NCBI GenBank assembly: GCA_002293025.1 | Contig: DBCL01000009.1 | Coordinates: forward strand, 16,585 to 51,802 | Source of the DNA: Actinobacteria bacterium UBA959 | GTDB lineage: Bacteria; Actinomycetota; Actinomycetes; S36-B12; UBA5976 | Reading direction: 5' to 3' | Length of the DNA: 35,218 nucleotides | In this document: one piece after another, positions 7,277 to 15,914 of the stretch | Numbering within the stretch: position 1 is the first letter of the stretch | Layout: every line of letters starts with the position of its first letter | Program-made: the position numbers and the translations under genes | The notes under the pieces: model-generated | Databases searched by the model: none | What the model saw: the letters and a program-made list of their open reading frames with translations, nothing else | Told to the model about the DNA's origin: nothing

Positions 7277-8391
7277 GCAGGAACTATTACTAAATCTCTA
7301 CTCAAGGTGTTTAGTCGTTCTACTCCAACGCTGGTACAAGCAACAATGTCTTCAATTCGAGCACCAAATTTTCCTTCAATGTAAAAGCCTGGCTCGACGC
7401 TAAATGCTTGGTTTTCGAGAATTGGTTCATGGAGACTAGAACCAATGTATGGATCTTCATGGGTTTCAACACCAATGCCGTGGCCTGTTCTATGAATGAA
7501 ATAGTGTCCAAGATCTGCATCTGCAAGTGTTGATCGACATTCGTGATCTATCTCACTGGGTTTAACTCCAGGTTTAATAACCTTTACAGCTCGATCCTGA
7601 GCTTCTTGCAAAACCTGATACATTTCCAAGAATTCGGATGAAACCGAGGACATTGCATACATTCTGGTTGAATCAGAGCAATAGCCTAAATGGCTTGTGC
7701 CACCGATATCAACCACAATTGCATCGTCAGCTTGGATTTTTCTCGAACCAGGTTCATGGTGAGGGCTGGCACCATTAGGGCCACTAGCGACGATAATGAA
7801 ATCAACTTTGGCATGATCGTGTTTAAGAATAAGTGCACCAATATCACGGGCAACATCTAATTCCGTCCTGCCAACTTTCAATAAATCTGGAACGAGTTTA
7901 TGAACGGAGTCGATGCTTTGAGCAACGGCTCTTAGAGCGTCGATCTCAAATCTTGACTTTACACTTCGCAGTGCATTTACAAATTTACCAGCTGTAACTT
8001 GGGTAACATTTGGTGTTGCATATTTTATTGCATGTGCTTTAACTGCCCACATGCGATCATCAACTGCAATTGATCCATGATTTGTAATGTTCTTCGCAAT
8101 AAGTTGATATGGGTCATCAAATTCACCATAAGTAAGAATTTCAATCCCCAAAAGTCCCGCTCCTGACATCTGGGCTGGCAGTTTCTCTAGACGAGGAACG
8201 ACTAATACAGGGTCCCCCTTGCTCGGAATCATTAAACATGTGATGCGCTCTAGGGCTTTAGCCTCATAGTCGACAAAATAACGAAGATCAGGCCCAGGAC
8301 TTAAAAGAAAAGCCGCTAAATTGTTCTTGGCTGCTGCTTCCTGAGCTCGACGCAGCCTTTCCTTTAGATCAGCAATTGGAACTGATTCCAT
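7273..8391 (-). CDS. M24 metallopeptidase, Xaa-Pro dipeptidase/aminopeptidase type
   Basis: The enzyme removes N-terminal residues next to proline from peptides. It is a 372-residue protein with a creatinase-like N-domain (about 5-135) and the pita-bread catalytic domain. All five metal ligands are present: Asp228, Asp240, His304 (TGHGIG), Glu333 (SVEPGFY) and Glu347 (ARIEDI). Its position beside the 5'-3' exonuclease and helY matches pepE (Rv2089c) in M. tuberculosis. The gene is first in a two-gene unit with lnt, divergent from the exonuclease gene. Confidence 0.9.
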   Translation of the reverse strand: MESVPIADLKERLRRAQEAAAKNNLAAFLLSPGPDLRYFVDYEAKALERITCLMIPSKGDPVLVVPRLEKLPAQMSGAGLLGIEILTYGEFDDPYQLIAKNITNHGSIAVDDRMWAVKAHAIKYATPNVTQVTAGKFVNALRSVKSRFEIDALRAVAQSIDSVHKLVPDLLKVGRTELDVARDIGALILKHDHAKVDFIIVASGPNGASPHHEPGSRKIQADDAIVVDIGGTSHLGYCSDSTRMYAMSSVSSEFLEMYQVLQEAQDRAVKVIKPGVKPSEIDHECRSTLADADLGHYFIHRTGHGIGVETHEDPYIGSSLHEPILENQAFSVEPGFYIEGKFGARIEDIVACTSVGVERLNTLSRDLVIVPA

Positions 8392-8447
8392 CTAGACAAT
8401 CCCCTATCCCCTGTATCGGCATAATTCTTATGGTTAAGGATAACCTC

Positions 8448-9362
8448 GTGAAACCACTTATTCTCCTCGATACGGCATCGCTCTACTACAGAGCTTTCCA
8501 TTCCCTACCCGAGTCTTTGGTTGCAAAAGACGGAACTCCTATAAACGCGGTCAGGGGGTTGCTCGACAGGATTGCTCGGTTGCACCAGGACAGATCCCCT
8601 CGAGCCATAGTTGCTTGCTGGGATACTGAATGGCGACCGCAATGGCGAGTTGATCTCATTCCAACCTATAAGAGTCATCGACTCGCAGAAATTCAGGAAG
8701 ATCCAGACGATGAAGTCTCAGCAATCCCGGACCTGCTTGCTGAACAGATACCAATAATCGCTGAAGTGCTAGAAGCACTTGGAATACCTGTAATCGGTGA
8801 TGAGAATCATGAAGCGGACGACATCATTGGAACTTACGCTAATACAGAATCAGGCCCGATTGAAATTGTAACTGGTGATCGAGATTTGTTTCAATTGATA
8901 GACGACACGAGAGGTGTATCTGTCCTCTACACATCCACAGGCGAGATGAATCAATACCAAGAGCTGCAGGTTTTAGAAAAATATGGCGTCAGGGCATCGC
9001 AGTATGTTGATTTTTCAATTCTTCGAGGCGATGCAAGTGATGGACTTCCCGGAGTTAAGGGTGTTGGTGAAAAAACTGCAGCCAAACTTATTCAAACATT
9101 TGGTACGTTAAGAGAGGTCATAAATGCAGCTCAAAGTCTGCATCCCGAAATCAAACCAAGAATAGCTAATTCGATTACCGATTCTCAGGATTATCTGGCA
9201 GCTGCCGCAAAGGTCGTTCCAGTTGTTAGAAATCTTGCATTAGATCCAGTTTCAAAAATTCGACTTGAGGCTGCACCTCAAAAAGTACTTCACGATCTAG
9301 GCGAAGAACTCAATATTTCAGCGTTAATGCAGCGATTAATTCAAATCCTCGAGATTCGTTAG
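8448..9362 (+). CDS. Stand-alone 5'-3' exonuclease (Pol I N-domain type)
   Basis: The 304-residue protein resembles the 5' nuclease domain of DNA polymerase I without a polymerase. It has acidic metal-binding sites (ILLDTASLYYRAFHS, ADDIIGT, TGDRDLFQLI) and the helix-hairpin-helix GDASDGLPGVKGVGEKTA. This family processes flaps and RNA primers. GTG 8448 is chosen because AAGGA lies seven bases upstream and the product then starts just before the first strand. The in-frame ATG 8430 would add six residues but has no ribosome-binding site. A CATAAT box at 8420-8425 may serve as the -10. Its place beside helY matches Rv2090. It overlaps helY by 27 bases tail to tail. Confidence 0.88.
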   Translation: MKPLILLDTASLYYRAFHSLPESLVAKDGTPINAVRGLLDRIARLHQDRSPRAIVACWDTEWRPQWRVDLIPTYKSHRLAEIQEDPDDEVSAIPDLLAEQIPIIAEVLEALGIPVIGDENHEADDIIGTYANTESGPIEIVTGDRDLFQLIDDTRGVSVLYTSTGEMNQYQELQVLEKYGVRASQYVDFSILRGDASDGLPGVKGVGEKTAAKLIQTFGTLREVINAAQSLHPEIKPRIANSITDSQDYLAAAAKVVPVVRNLALDPVSKIRLEAAPQKVLHDLGEELNISALMQRLIQILEIR

Positions 9363-12059
9363 ATCAGCTTCATATATTGCAACTACACCTTTCATGGTTT
9401 CATCGATCACTTTGCGAGCATTGTCTTTGACCTGTTTTGGAACCGTGTCATGGACTAACTGTGATGCTATATCAATTACCTGTCTACACCAGCGCACAAA
9501 ATCACCTGGCTGCAAGTCACTCTCAAAGAGAACCTGATCCAAATTGGCACCATTAATCCAGGAACCAATAGCATGAGTAAATCCTGGATTGAGGTCCCTT
9601 GTTAAAGGAATCTTGTTTTGCTTCTCTTGGCGATGGATCTCAGACAGGATATTGTTGATAGCTACTACTCGGGTGGAAATCAATTTATCTGGATATTTGT
9701 ATCTGTATATATCAATCTCGTCTCTTGATTCATAGACGAAACAACTCAATAAGGCTCCAAATTGGGAAGTACTTAGGTTAGATAATAGATCAGCATCAAT
9801 AGCCTCAGCTAAAAGAAGATCGGCCTCCGCATACATTCGGCTCAAGAGTTTACCTTTGGAGGTTAATTTGAGATCATCACCAAACAGATACTCATTTTCC
9901 CTTAATAAAACGCATATTTGCTTGAACTGTCGACCTAAGGAGCCTGTTCGATTTGAAACCCTTATTTCTAATTTCTCAGCATCATCCAACATTTTGAGAG
10001 ATCTTTCAGCAGCTCTTATGTATGTTTCTCTATCAGCAATCCCATGAACCGGGTGAGCGCGTAACCTCTCCTTCAACTTTACAAGTGATAAATCAGGTTC
10101 GCTAATTTCTGAAACTGTGTGATCCAAGGTAAAGGTTGCTGGATCAATTTGCCCGAGAAGCTTCTTTCGTGCAAACGCATCTCGAGGGTTAAAACCACGA
10201 GAGATGCGCACAAATCCTCTTGATAAGGGTGTTCCAGGCAGTTCGCTCCATCTAAGTTTTTGAAACCCTCGTTTTTCACTTATAACAGATAAATCCATTC
10301 GATTTACATCCACATCTACAACGATCAAAAAACCCCGCTGACCTCCCTTAATTTGAACAACATCACCGATCTGAAGCGCGCGACAAGCTGTATCAACATC
10401 TAGTAAAAACCTTCGACGATCATCATTATGCAAGTCGTCTTCTTTTCTTCTAATATCTCGCCGCATAGTGAGGTAATCCAAAATCAAGTCAGAGTCCTTA
10501 CCTAAACTTTGTTTTTGGACTTCAGCTTCTCGCCTAATTCTTTTCGCTTGGGCTGCCAAACCTACAACTTGTTGGTCCGCCTGATATTGAGCGAAAGAAC
10601 TCTCCAGCAAAGTGACACTATGGTCTAGACCAAAACGTTGCAAAAGATTCAAAGACATGTTGTAACTTGGACGAAAAGATGAATTCAGAGGATACGTTCT
10701 AGTACTAGCCAAACCAGCGACAGACTCTGGATTGACAGTGTCATCGATTGGAATAACTGCGTACCCTTCGTGATCAATCCCACGTCGACCTGCACGGCCT
10801 GTTAACTGGGTGTACTCACCTGCTGTTAGATCAACATGTGTCTCTCCGTTGAATTTTCGAAGTGATTCGATTACGACGGTTTTTGCGGGCATATTTATAC
10901 CTAGAGCTAATGTTTCAGTTGCAAAAACAACTTTTAGAAGCCCCCTTTGAAACAGGTCTTCCACAACTTCTTTAAAGATGGGTAACATTCCTGCATGATG
11001 TGCTGCGAAGCCCCTTGCTAATCCTTCTCGCCAAGTAGTGAAATCCACTGCTTGCAGGTCTCCATCGGGAATGATGGAACATGCTTCATCAACACGATCC
11101 AACACTAATTTTCTATCCGCTGTATTCAATAATCTTAGATTTGAAGACTGAAGATTATTGACTGCTTCAGCACATCCTTTCCTTGAAAAGATAAAATACA
11201 GTGCGGGTAACTGGCCGGCATGATCTAGAGCAGCAACTATTTCAGAGCGCAAAGCTTTTGCATTACGATTTCCCCCTGGTCTCTGATACCGATTCTTAGA
11301 CTCAAACTTGTTGCGTTTTTGGGAATTGCCGCTTCGGGAAATAGCTGGGTTTAGTTCTCTTGACTTTAAGTTAGTTGGATCTTTGAATAGATCCTGTAAT
11401 TGATGATCTTGGTAAACCAGCTGCCACAGGGGTGTTGGTCGCTTTTCTTCTAGAATTACCTCAACATCCCCTCTTATATCTGTAATCCAAGCACCAAATT
11501 CTTCCGCATTACTAACGGTGGCAGACAAGCAAACAAGGTTAACTTCTGGTGGGAGAAGTATCATCGTTTCTTCCCAAACTGCTCCGCGATTCTTGTCAGC
11601 TAAATAGTGAACTTCATCCATAACAACCCAGAGAAGATTCACTAAATTTGTTGAGTTGGCGTAGATCATATTTCGCAACACTTCAGTAGTCATTACTACT
11701 ATGCTGGCTTCGATGTTAATGCTGCGATCTCCAGTTAAAAGTCCAACTTCATTGGACCCAAACATTTGGCAGAACTCTTTGTATTTCTGATTTGACAGTG
11801 CTTTTATTGGTGTAGTGTAAAACGCTCTCTTTTTCTCTCGCAAAGATCGAAATAGCGCATATTCAGCAATCTTAGTCTTCCCAGATCCAGTTGGAGCTGC
11901 AACTAGTACAGATCTATTTGAACCAACTGCATCGATGGCGTCCAACTGAAATTTATCAAGCCCAAAAGATTGATCAAGCAAGAATTGATCAAAATCGCTT
12001 GCATCTTCTCTATTTGCTGAGCGTTGGGATCTTGCATAGCGTTCTGCAGGTGATGTCAT
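9336..12059 (-). CDS. helY: DEAD/DEAH superfamily 2 RNA helicase, HelY/Ski2-like
   Basis: This 907-residue protein has the Ski2-like helicase order: APTGSGKT (55-62), TTPIKALSNQK (82-92), MDEVH (147-151), CLSAT, and the second RecA domain ending in QLTGRAGRRG. The C-terminal half matches the rRNA-processing arch/DSHCT region of Mtr4-like and HelY proteins. A basic, low-complexity insertion lies at about 220-260 between the two RecA domains. RNA unwinding in processing or decay is known for relatives; the actinobacterial substrate is not firmly established. The gene ends the metH-pafBC run and starts by ATGA overlap with pafC. In other actinobacteria tatA and tatC lie between pafC and helY; here they do not. 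Confidence 0.92.
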   Translation of the reverse strand: MTSPAERYARSQRSANREDASDFDQFLLDQSFGLDKFQLDAIDAVGSNRSVLVAAPTGSGKTKIAEYALFRSLREKKRAFYTTPIKALSNQKYKEFCQMFGSNEVGLLTGDRSINIEASIVVMTTEVLRNMIYANSTNLVNLLWVVMDEVHYLADKNRGAVWEETMILLPPEVNLVCLSATVSNAEEFGAWITDIRGDVEVILEEKRPTPLWQLVYQDHQLQDLFKDPTNLKSRELNPAISRSGNSQKRNKFESKNRYQRPGGNRNAKALRSEIVAALDHAGQLPALYFIFSRKGCAEAVNNLQSSNLRLLNTADRKLVLDRVDEACSIIPDGDLQAVDFTTWREGLARGFAAHHAGMLPIFKEVVEDLFQRGLLKVVFATETLALGINMPAKTVVIESLRKFNGETHVDLTAGEYTQLTGRAGRRGIDHEGYAVIPIDDTVNPESVAGLASTRTYPLNSSFRPSYNMSLNLLQRFGLDHSVTLLESSFAQYQADQQVVGLAAQAKRIRREAEVQKQSLGKDSDLILDYLTMRRDIRRKEDDLHNDDRRRFLLDVDTACRALQIGDVVQIKGGQRGFLIVVDVDVNRMDLSVISEKRGFQKLRWSELPGTPLSRGFVRISRGFNPRDAFARKKLLGQIDPATFTLDHTVSEISEPDLSLVKLKERLRAHPVHGIADRETYIRAAERSLKMLDDAEKLEIRVSNRTGSLGRQFKQICVLLRENEYLFGDDLKLTSKGKLLSRMYAEADLLLAEAIDADLLSNLSTSQFGALLSCFVYESRDEIDIYRYKYPDKLISTRVVAINNILSEIHRQEKQNKIPLTRDLNPGFTHAIGSWINGANLDQVLFESDLQPGDFVRWCRQVIDIASQLVHDTVPKQVKDNARKVIDETMKGVVAIYEADLTNLEDLN

Positions 12060-12952
12060 GACAAAGTTGTAAGTAATTGGTCAGCACGTTTGGATACCTC
12101 AGTCATTACATTTTCAGGATAATTCAAATCAAGAAACCCAATGCACTGTAAAGCCAGAGAGATAGCAAATTCTATGTGATAAACACCAAAGTTAAGCTGT
12201 GAATAGTCCCCTTCATTTACAGTTGTTAAATTGGGCATATTTTCAAACATCCAAATATAATCAGATTTAATTCTTCCAGAAACGGTTATCAGATCCCGAT
12301 GTTTCATATTGAGTGGACCGCTCATGTATGGATCAGAGACTTGGTTAACTGCAGTTATCCGATCCAACCGATAGGTTCTTCCTTCGGCCGTGTCATGACA
12401 ATAACCATCGAGATATATAGCTTGGCTTTGAACCCGGAGACGCTTCGGACTAACTAAACGAGAACTTTGGATGGCAGTTGTAATAGATAAGTACTCAAAC
12501 CGGACTGCTCTATTAAACCGAATTGCATCTTCTAAGAGAAACATATTATGATTGTCAGATATGTCCTTCACAGGATTGCTGTTTGATACTGTAGAGGGTA
12601 CTAACTTGTCGATAAGAAAAGCAAGATCAGACTGTAGGTAATCTGGTATCTCAGGACCTAGAGCAACCAAAACTGCTGCAAGATACAAACCCTCCGATTG
12701 GGATAGGTTAAGCGGCTGATCTAAACCTTGGGTATCAACAACATTAACAAATCCGCCAGCTTCATATTGAATATCAACTAGATCTCCACCGTATTGGCTT
12801 GGTCCAACAAACGTAAGTAAGGCTAAATCCTGTAACAGCTGGTTTTCAGTAACTCCAAATTTCAAAGCAATCTCTGAAGTGGTGCTTTCGGGATTGTTTA
12901 ATAACCATGGAAGTAAAGTGAGTAGTCGTTCAACCCGATTATGTTGAATCAT
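12056..12952 (-). CDS. pafC: WYL-domain regulator PafC
   Basis: The 298-residue protein has an N-terminal HTH (about residues 1-50, RVERLLTLLPWLLNN) and a WYL domain with AIYLDGYCHDTAEGRTYRLDRI at about 180-200. PafB and PafC form a heterodimeric activator of many DNA-damage genes, independent of LexA in mycobacteria. The gene is coupled to pafB by ATGA and to helY by ATGA. The name reflects proteasome-accessory genes, but family work shows its main role is transcriptional, which fits its retention here without pup, prcBA or pafA. Confidence 0.9.
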   Translation of the reverse strand: MIQHNRVERLLTLLPWLLNNPESTTSEIALKFGVTENQLLQDLALLTFVGPSQYGGDLVDIQYEAGGFVNVVDTQGLDQPLNLSQSEGLYLAAVLVALGPEIPDYLQSDLAFLIDKLVPSTVSNSNPVKDISDNHNMFLLEDAIRFNRAVRFEYLSITTAIQSSRLVSPKRLRVQSQAIYLDGYCHDTAEGRTYRLDRITAVNQVSDPYMSGPLNMKHRDLITVSGRIKSDYIWMFENMPNLTTVNEGDYSQLNFGVYHIEFAISLALQCIGFLDLNYPENVMTEVSKRADQLLTTLS

Positions 12953-13881
12953 TTTGTACCTATTATACGTGTTCTTAATTGATCTTTGATTATTTGGGGA
13001 TCAGTAACCTTAATCAACGGTGCATGTCCAAGAACTAAGTTCATGAATAGAGCTGTGTCACTCACTTTTAAAATGAGCTCCAAGGAATCAGAAATTTCTT
13101 TCTTCTCGATGACCTTAAAAGCATCAAACACCGAGCTTAAATGTGTGGGTAGAATAACTTTGACTAGAACTGAGTTCTCATCATTATTCAATAAGTAAGC
13201 AAGTTGGCTCTGTTTGGTGTTTGGATAAACTGAGCTATCTATCTCAAGAAGGGTTGGTTTTGAGTGGATCCGGTCAAGTCGAAAAACTCTCTGGTCTAAA
13301 CGTTCATGATCAAAGGCTATTAGATACCAAGATCCTTTATGAATAGTCATATGCAAAGGAGTAACAGTTCTAAGTTTGGATTCATCATCTGAAATGCCCT
13401 TGTATTCAAATGACGTTTTGCGTTTTGATGATATTGCAAGCAATATCGATTGGGTTAAGTTTGATATCTGCCCAACAGATACAAACCCCTCGATCAAAGT
13501 GGGGAGATGTGCACCAGCTTCAAGTTTCAGCAAAGCGGATCGGGCAACTTGATCATGAGACTGAGCTGATAGATAGGCTATCTTTAGTAACGCTTTTTGA
13601 GATAATGAAAGCTCATGAAGGGATAGCAACGAATCAGACGATGAAATCCAGTACCCAATCTCATCGCCAGAGAGCTCATTTGCAGGAGTAACTTCCAATT
13701 GAAAACCTAAAGTTCTTAGATCTTCCTTGTCTCTTTCAAACATGCGCTCAAACGATGCATCAGATTTTGAATTGCGGTAACCATCGATAACCTGCCTTAA
13801 CCTAGATCTAGGCACCGGTTTACTGGCATTAAGCAATATGAATATGAGATTAAGTAGCCGTTCGCTCTTGTCAGCAGCCAT
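12949..13881 (-). CDS. pafB: WYL-domain regulator PafB
   Basis: The 310-residue protein has an N-terminal HTH (ERLLNLIFILLN) followed by the PafB hallmark RMFERDKEDLRTLG at about 46-59. The WYL domain at about 145-230 contains GSWYLIAFDHE and RVFRLDRI. It is the partner of PafC in the PafBC DNA-damage activator; the WYL domain is thought to sense single-stranded DNA. The gene starts four bases after the FKBP gene stops, and its stop overlaps pafC. In most actinobacteria pafA lies just upstream in the same run; here an FKBP gene and then trmI do. Confidence 0.9.
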   Translation of the reverse strand: MAADKSERLLNLIFILLNASKPVPRSRLRQVIDGYRNSKSDASFERMFERDKEDLRTLGFQLEVTPANELSGDEIGYWISSSDSLLSLHELSLSQKALLKIAYLSAQSHDQVARSALLKLEAGAHLPTLIEGFVSVGQISNLTQSILLAISSKRKTSFEYKGISDDESKLRTVTPLHMTIHKGSWYLIAFDHERLDQRVFRLDRIHSKPTLLEIDSSVYPNTKQSQLAYLLNNDENSVLVKVILPTHLSSVFDAFKVIEKKEISDSLELILKVSDTALFMNLVLGHAPLIKVTDPQIIKDQLRTRIIGTK

Positions 13882-13885
13882 TTAC

Positions 13886-14386
13886 CTATGGCAAACCTAT
13901 TAGATCTACAACAAAAATGAGAGATTCACCTTCTTCAATGATTGATCCTGGTGGCGGATTTGAACCATAAGCCATGTCTGCTGGAATTACTAGAGCCCTT
14001 CTCCCGCCAACTTGCATACCTTGTAGTCCTTCGGTCCATCCAGCGATCACTTTATCAAGAGGAAAAGTTATTGGTGCTCCACGAGTGAATGAAGAATCAA
14101 ATGTCATTCCACTATTTACACCAACTCCAACGTAGTGAGCATTAACATTTCCATATCCAAAGATTTCATCTCCATCACCAACTTTGATATCATGCACAAT
14201 CAGAGCATTAATTTCGCCGGGATTAGAGATTGTGATCACAGGTTCAGCTGAATCTGAAGGACCTGCTTCAATTACTATCCCAGGAAATACTTCTCCGTAA
14301 CCCATCGATCCCCCATCTAGGTTTGGCTCAGTACTAGAGCACGCGGTGATTGCAAAGAATACAAGAACTGATAAAAAAATCTTCAT
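13886..14386 (-). CDS. FKBP-type peptidyl-prolyl isomerase, lipoprotein
   Basis: The 166-residue protein has a lipoprotein signal, with the lipobox ITAC ending at Cys16, so it should be anchored outside the cytoplasmic membrane and be a substrate of the Lnt encoded at 5786-7276. The FKBP domain (about 68-166) has VNAHYVGV, TFDSSF, VIAGWTEGLQGMQVGGRR and PADMAYGS, so the active-site aromatic and hydrophobic pattern is intact. Family members catalyse cis-trans proline isomerisation of exported proteins. The start overlaps the trmI stop (ATGA). One or two FKBP genes also sit between pafA and pafB in other actinobacteria. Confidence 0.9.
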   Translation of the reverse strand: MKIFLSVLVFFAITACSSTEPNLDGGSMGYGEVFPGIVIEAGPSDSAEPVITISNPGEINALIVHDIKVGDGDEIFGYGNVNAHYVGVGVNSGMTFDSSFTRGAPITFPLDKVIAGWTEGLQGMQVGGRRALVIPADMAYGSNPPPGSIIEEGESLIFVVDLIGLP

Positions 14387-15237
14387 TTTTGTTCCAAATC
14401 TGCTTCTTGAAGTAACTTACCACTTGTGGTGGGCCTACGGCGTTTTACTAAGGGTGCTTCGCCCAAAGCCATACGCCTCGCAAATATCAAAAAGCCGGTA
14501 TGTCCAATCATTCGATGAACTGGTCGAACAGCTAATCCTTCCGAATGCCAATTCCGGAGGATTAGCTCAAGTGGTTCTGGCTCCGTAAAATTTCCAGATT
14601 CGCGGATAGCCTCAACCATTGATGATAACTGGGTGGTGGTTGCAACATACGCCATTAGCACCCCTCCCCCAGTCATCGCTTTGCTAGCAATATCTAGTAC
14701 GAGCCACGGTTCTAACATATCTAAAAAAACATGCGTAAATCCCGATTGATCGTTAGCTAACAAATCATCAACATGCACTTGCCAGTTCTGTGGTTGGAAA
14801 CCTAGGAATTTCTGAACATTGCTCTGGGCTATTTCAGCGAAGTCAGCTCTTCTTTCATATGAGACTAGGGAACCAGTGGTTCCAACAGCCCTCAATATGC
14901 TTGCTGAAAGGGCTCCAGAACCAACGCCTGCTTCCAGAACTCGAGCACCAGGATACAAATCTGCATATCCAATAATCAAACTTGCATCTTTAGGGTAAAT
15001 AACTGCTGCACCGCGAGGCATTGATAAAACAAAATCTCGTAACAAAGGCTTCAATGCTAAATATGGAGTTCCGTTTGGAGTTCGCACAATACGTCCCTGT
15101 TCAGAGCCAATGAGAAGATCATGATCAATTGCACCGTGATGAGTGAAATACTGCTTGCCCGAACTAAGAGTAATCATGCGCCTTCGATCTTTTGCATCAA
15201 TTAATAAGACTAAGTCTCCATCTACAAATGTGCTCAA
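14383..15237 (-). CDS. trmI: tRNA (adenine-58-N1)-methyltransferase
   Basis: TrmI methylates A58 in the T-loop of tRNAs with S-adenosylmethionine. The protein, 284 residues from the start chosen here, has an N-terminal barrel with HHGAIDHDLLIG. The methyltransferase fold follows, with the SAM loop VLEAGVGSGALSASILR and the substrate motif YPKDASLIIGY. TTG 15237 is preferred: it overlaps the stop of the HAD gene in TTGA and has GGAG five bases upstream. A TTG at 15255 would add six residues. In other actinobacteria the ARC ATPase, dop, pup and proteasome genes follow trmI; here the FKBP gene follows directly. Confidence 0.9.
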   Translation of the reverse strand: MSTFVDGDLVLLIDAKDRRRMITLSSGKQYFTHHGAIDHDLLIGSEQGRIVRTPNGTPYLALKPLLRDFVLSMPRGAAVIYPKDASLIIGYADLYPGARVLEAGVGSGALSASILRAVGTTGSLVSYERRADFAEIAQSNVQKFLGFQPQNWQVHVDDLLANDQSGFTHVFLDMLEPWLVLDIASKAMTGGGVLMAYVATTTQLSSMVEAIRESGNFTEPEPLELILRNWHSEGLAVRPVHRMIGHTGFLIFARRMALGEAPLVKRRRPTTSGKLLQEADLEQK

Positions 15238-15914
15238 GAGCGCTCCGTTGTCCAAAGTTTGATGTCTAGGTCCATAATCTTAGTTTGAGTCAATGTTGGA
15301 ATGGAACGCATCCGGTCGTCTGAAATCAAAATGGGATGACTTGGGACACATAGAACATATGCACCGGCCTCTAGAGCAGATTTAACACCTGTGTTGCTAT
15401 CTTCGATAACAACACAATTCCTTACTTCGACGCCCAGCGACCCGGCTGCTTGCAGATATGGATCAGGGTAAGGCTTTGCATTCTCCACATCGTCTCCTGT
15501 GATTATAGAATCAAAAACAGACAGATCTATTTGCCTTGCGACTAATGAAACAATTGCGCTAGACGATGCTGTAACTAGAGCTGTTGGAATCTCATGATCC
15601 GTGACGGAATCAAGTAATTCTTTAGCCCCAGGTTGCCAGGAGATCTCATTTCGAGCGAAAACTTTCTCTACAGAGACCTCCGCTTGCTGCATCAAGACAA
15701 CGGGGTCAATTGTTTCACCAATTCTCTTAATCATGTAATCGGTAACTCGACTGGCGGGGCCACCAACACAAACTTGATGATCAGCATTTGTCCAATGAAT
15801 ACCGAAAGATTTCATCAACTCAATCTCGGATAAAAACCATAAATCTTCAGTGTTTAACAGAGTGCCGTCCATGTCAAACAAAACGGCAGCAGGTAAAACA
15901 AATCTATCGGGCAT
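15234..15914 (-). CDS. HAD-superfamily phosphatase, beta-phosphoglucomutase-like
   Basis: The 226-residue protein has HAD motif I FDMDGTLL (nucleophile Asp14, Asp16), motif II TASSS, the motif III lysine in NAKPYPDPY and motif IV EDSNTGVKSALEAG. A helical cap between motifs I and II places it in the HAD-IA group with phosphatases or mutases of small sugar phosphates; the substrate cannot be read from sequence. ATG 15914 is chosen because motif I then lies near residue 14, as is normal. An in-frame start at 15989 would add 25 residues inside metH. The gene overlaps the end of metH by 11 bases. Confidence 0.85.
   Translation of the reverse strand: MPDRFVLPAAVLFDMDGTLLNTEDLWFLSEIELMKSFGIHWTNADHQVCVGGPASRVTDYMIKRIGETIDPVVLMQQAEVSVEKVFARNEISWQPGAKELLDSVTDHEIPTALVTASSSAIVSLVARQIDLSVFDSIITGDDVENAKPYPDPYLQAAGSLGVEVRNCVVIEDSNTGVKSALEAGAYVLCVPSHPILISDDRMRSIPTLTQTKIMDLDIKLWTTERS

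Noticed and set aside
8376..8447. Longer N-terminus for the 5'-3' exonuclease from 8376 or ATG 8430
   Set aside because: The extra residues run into the divergent gene and promoter region, and only GTG 8448 has a well-spaced AAGGA.
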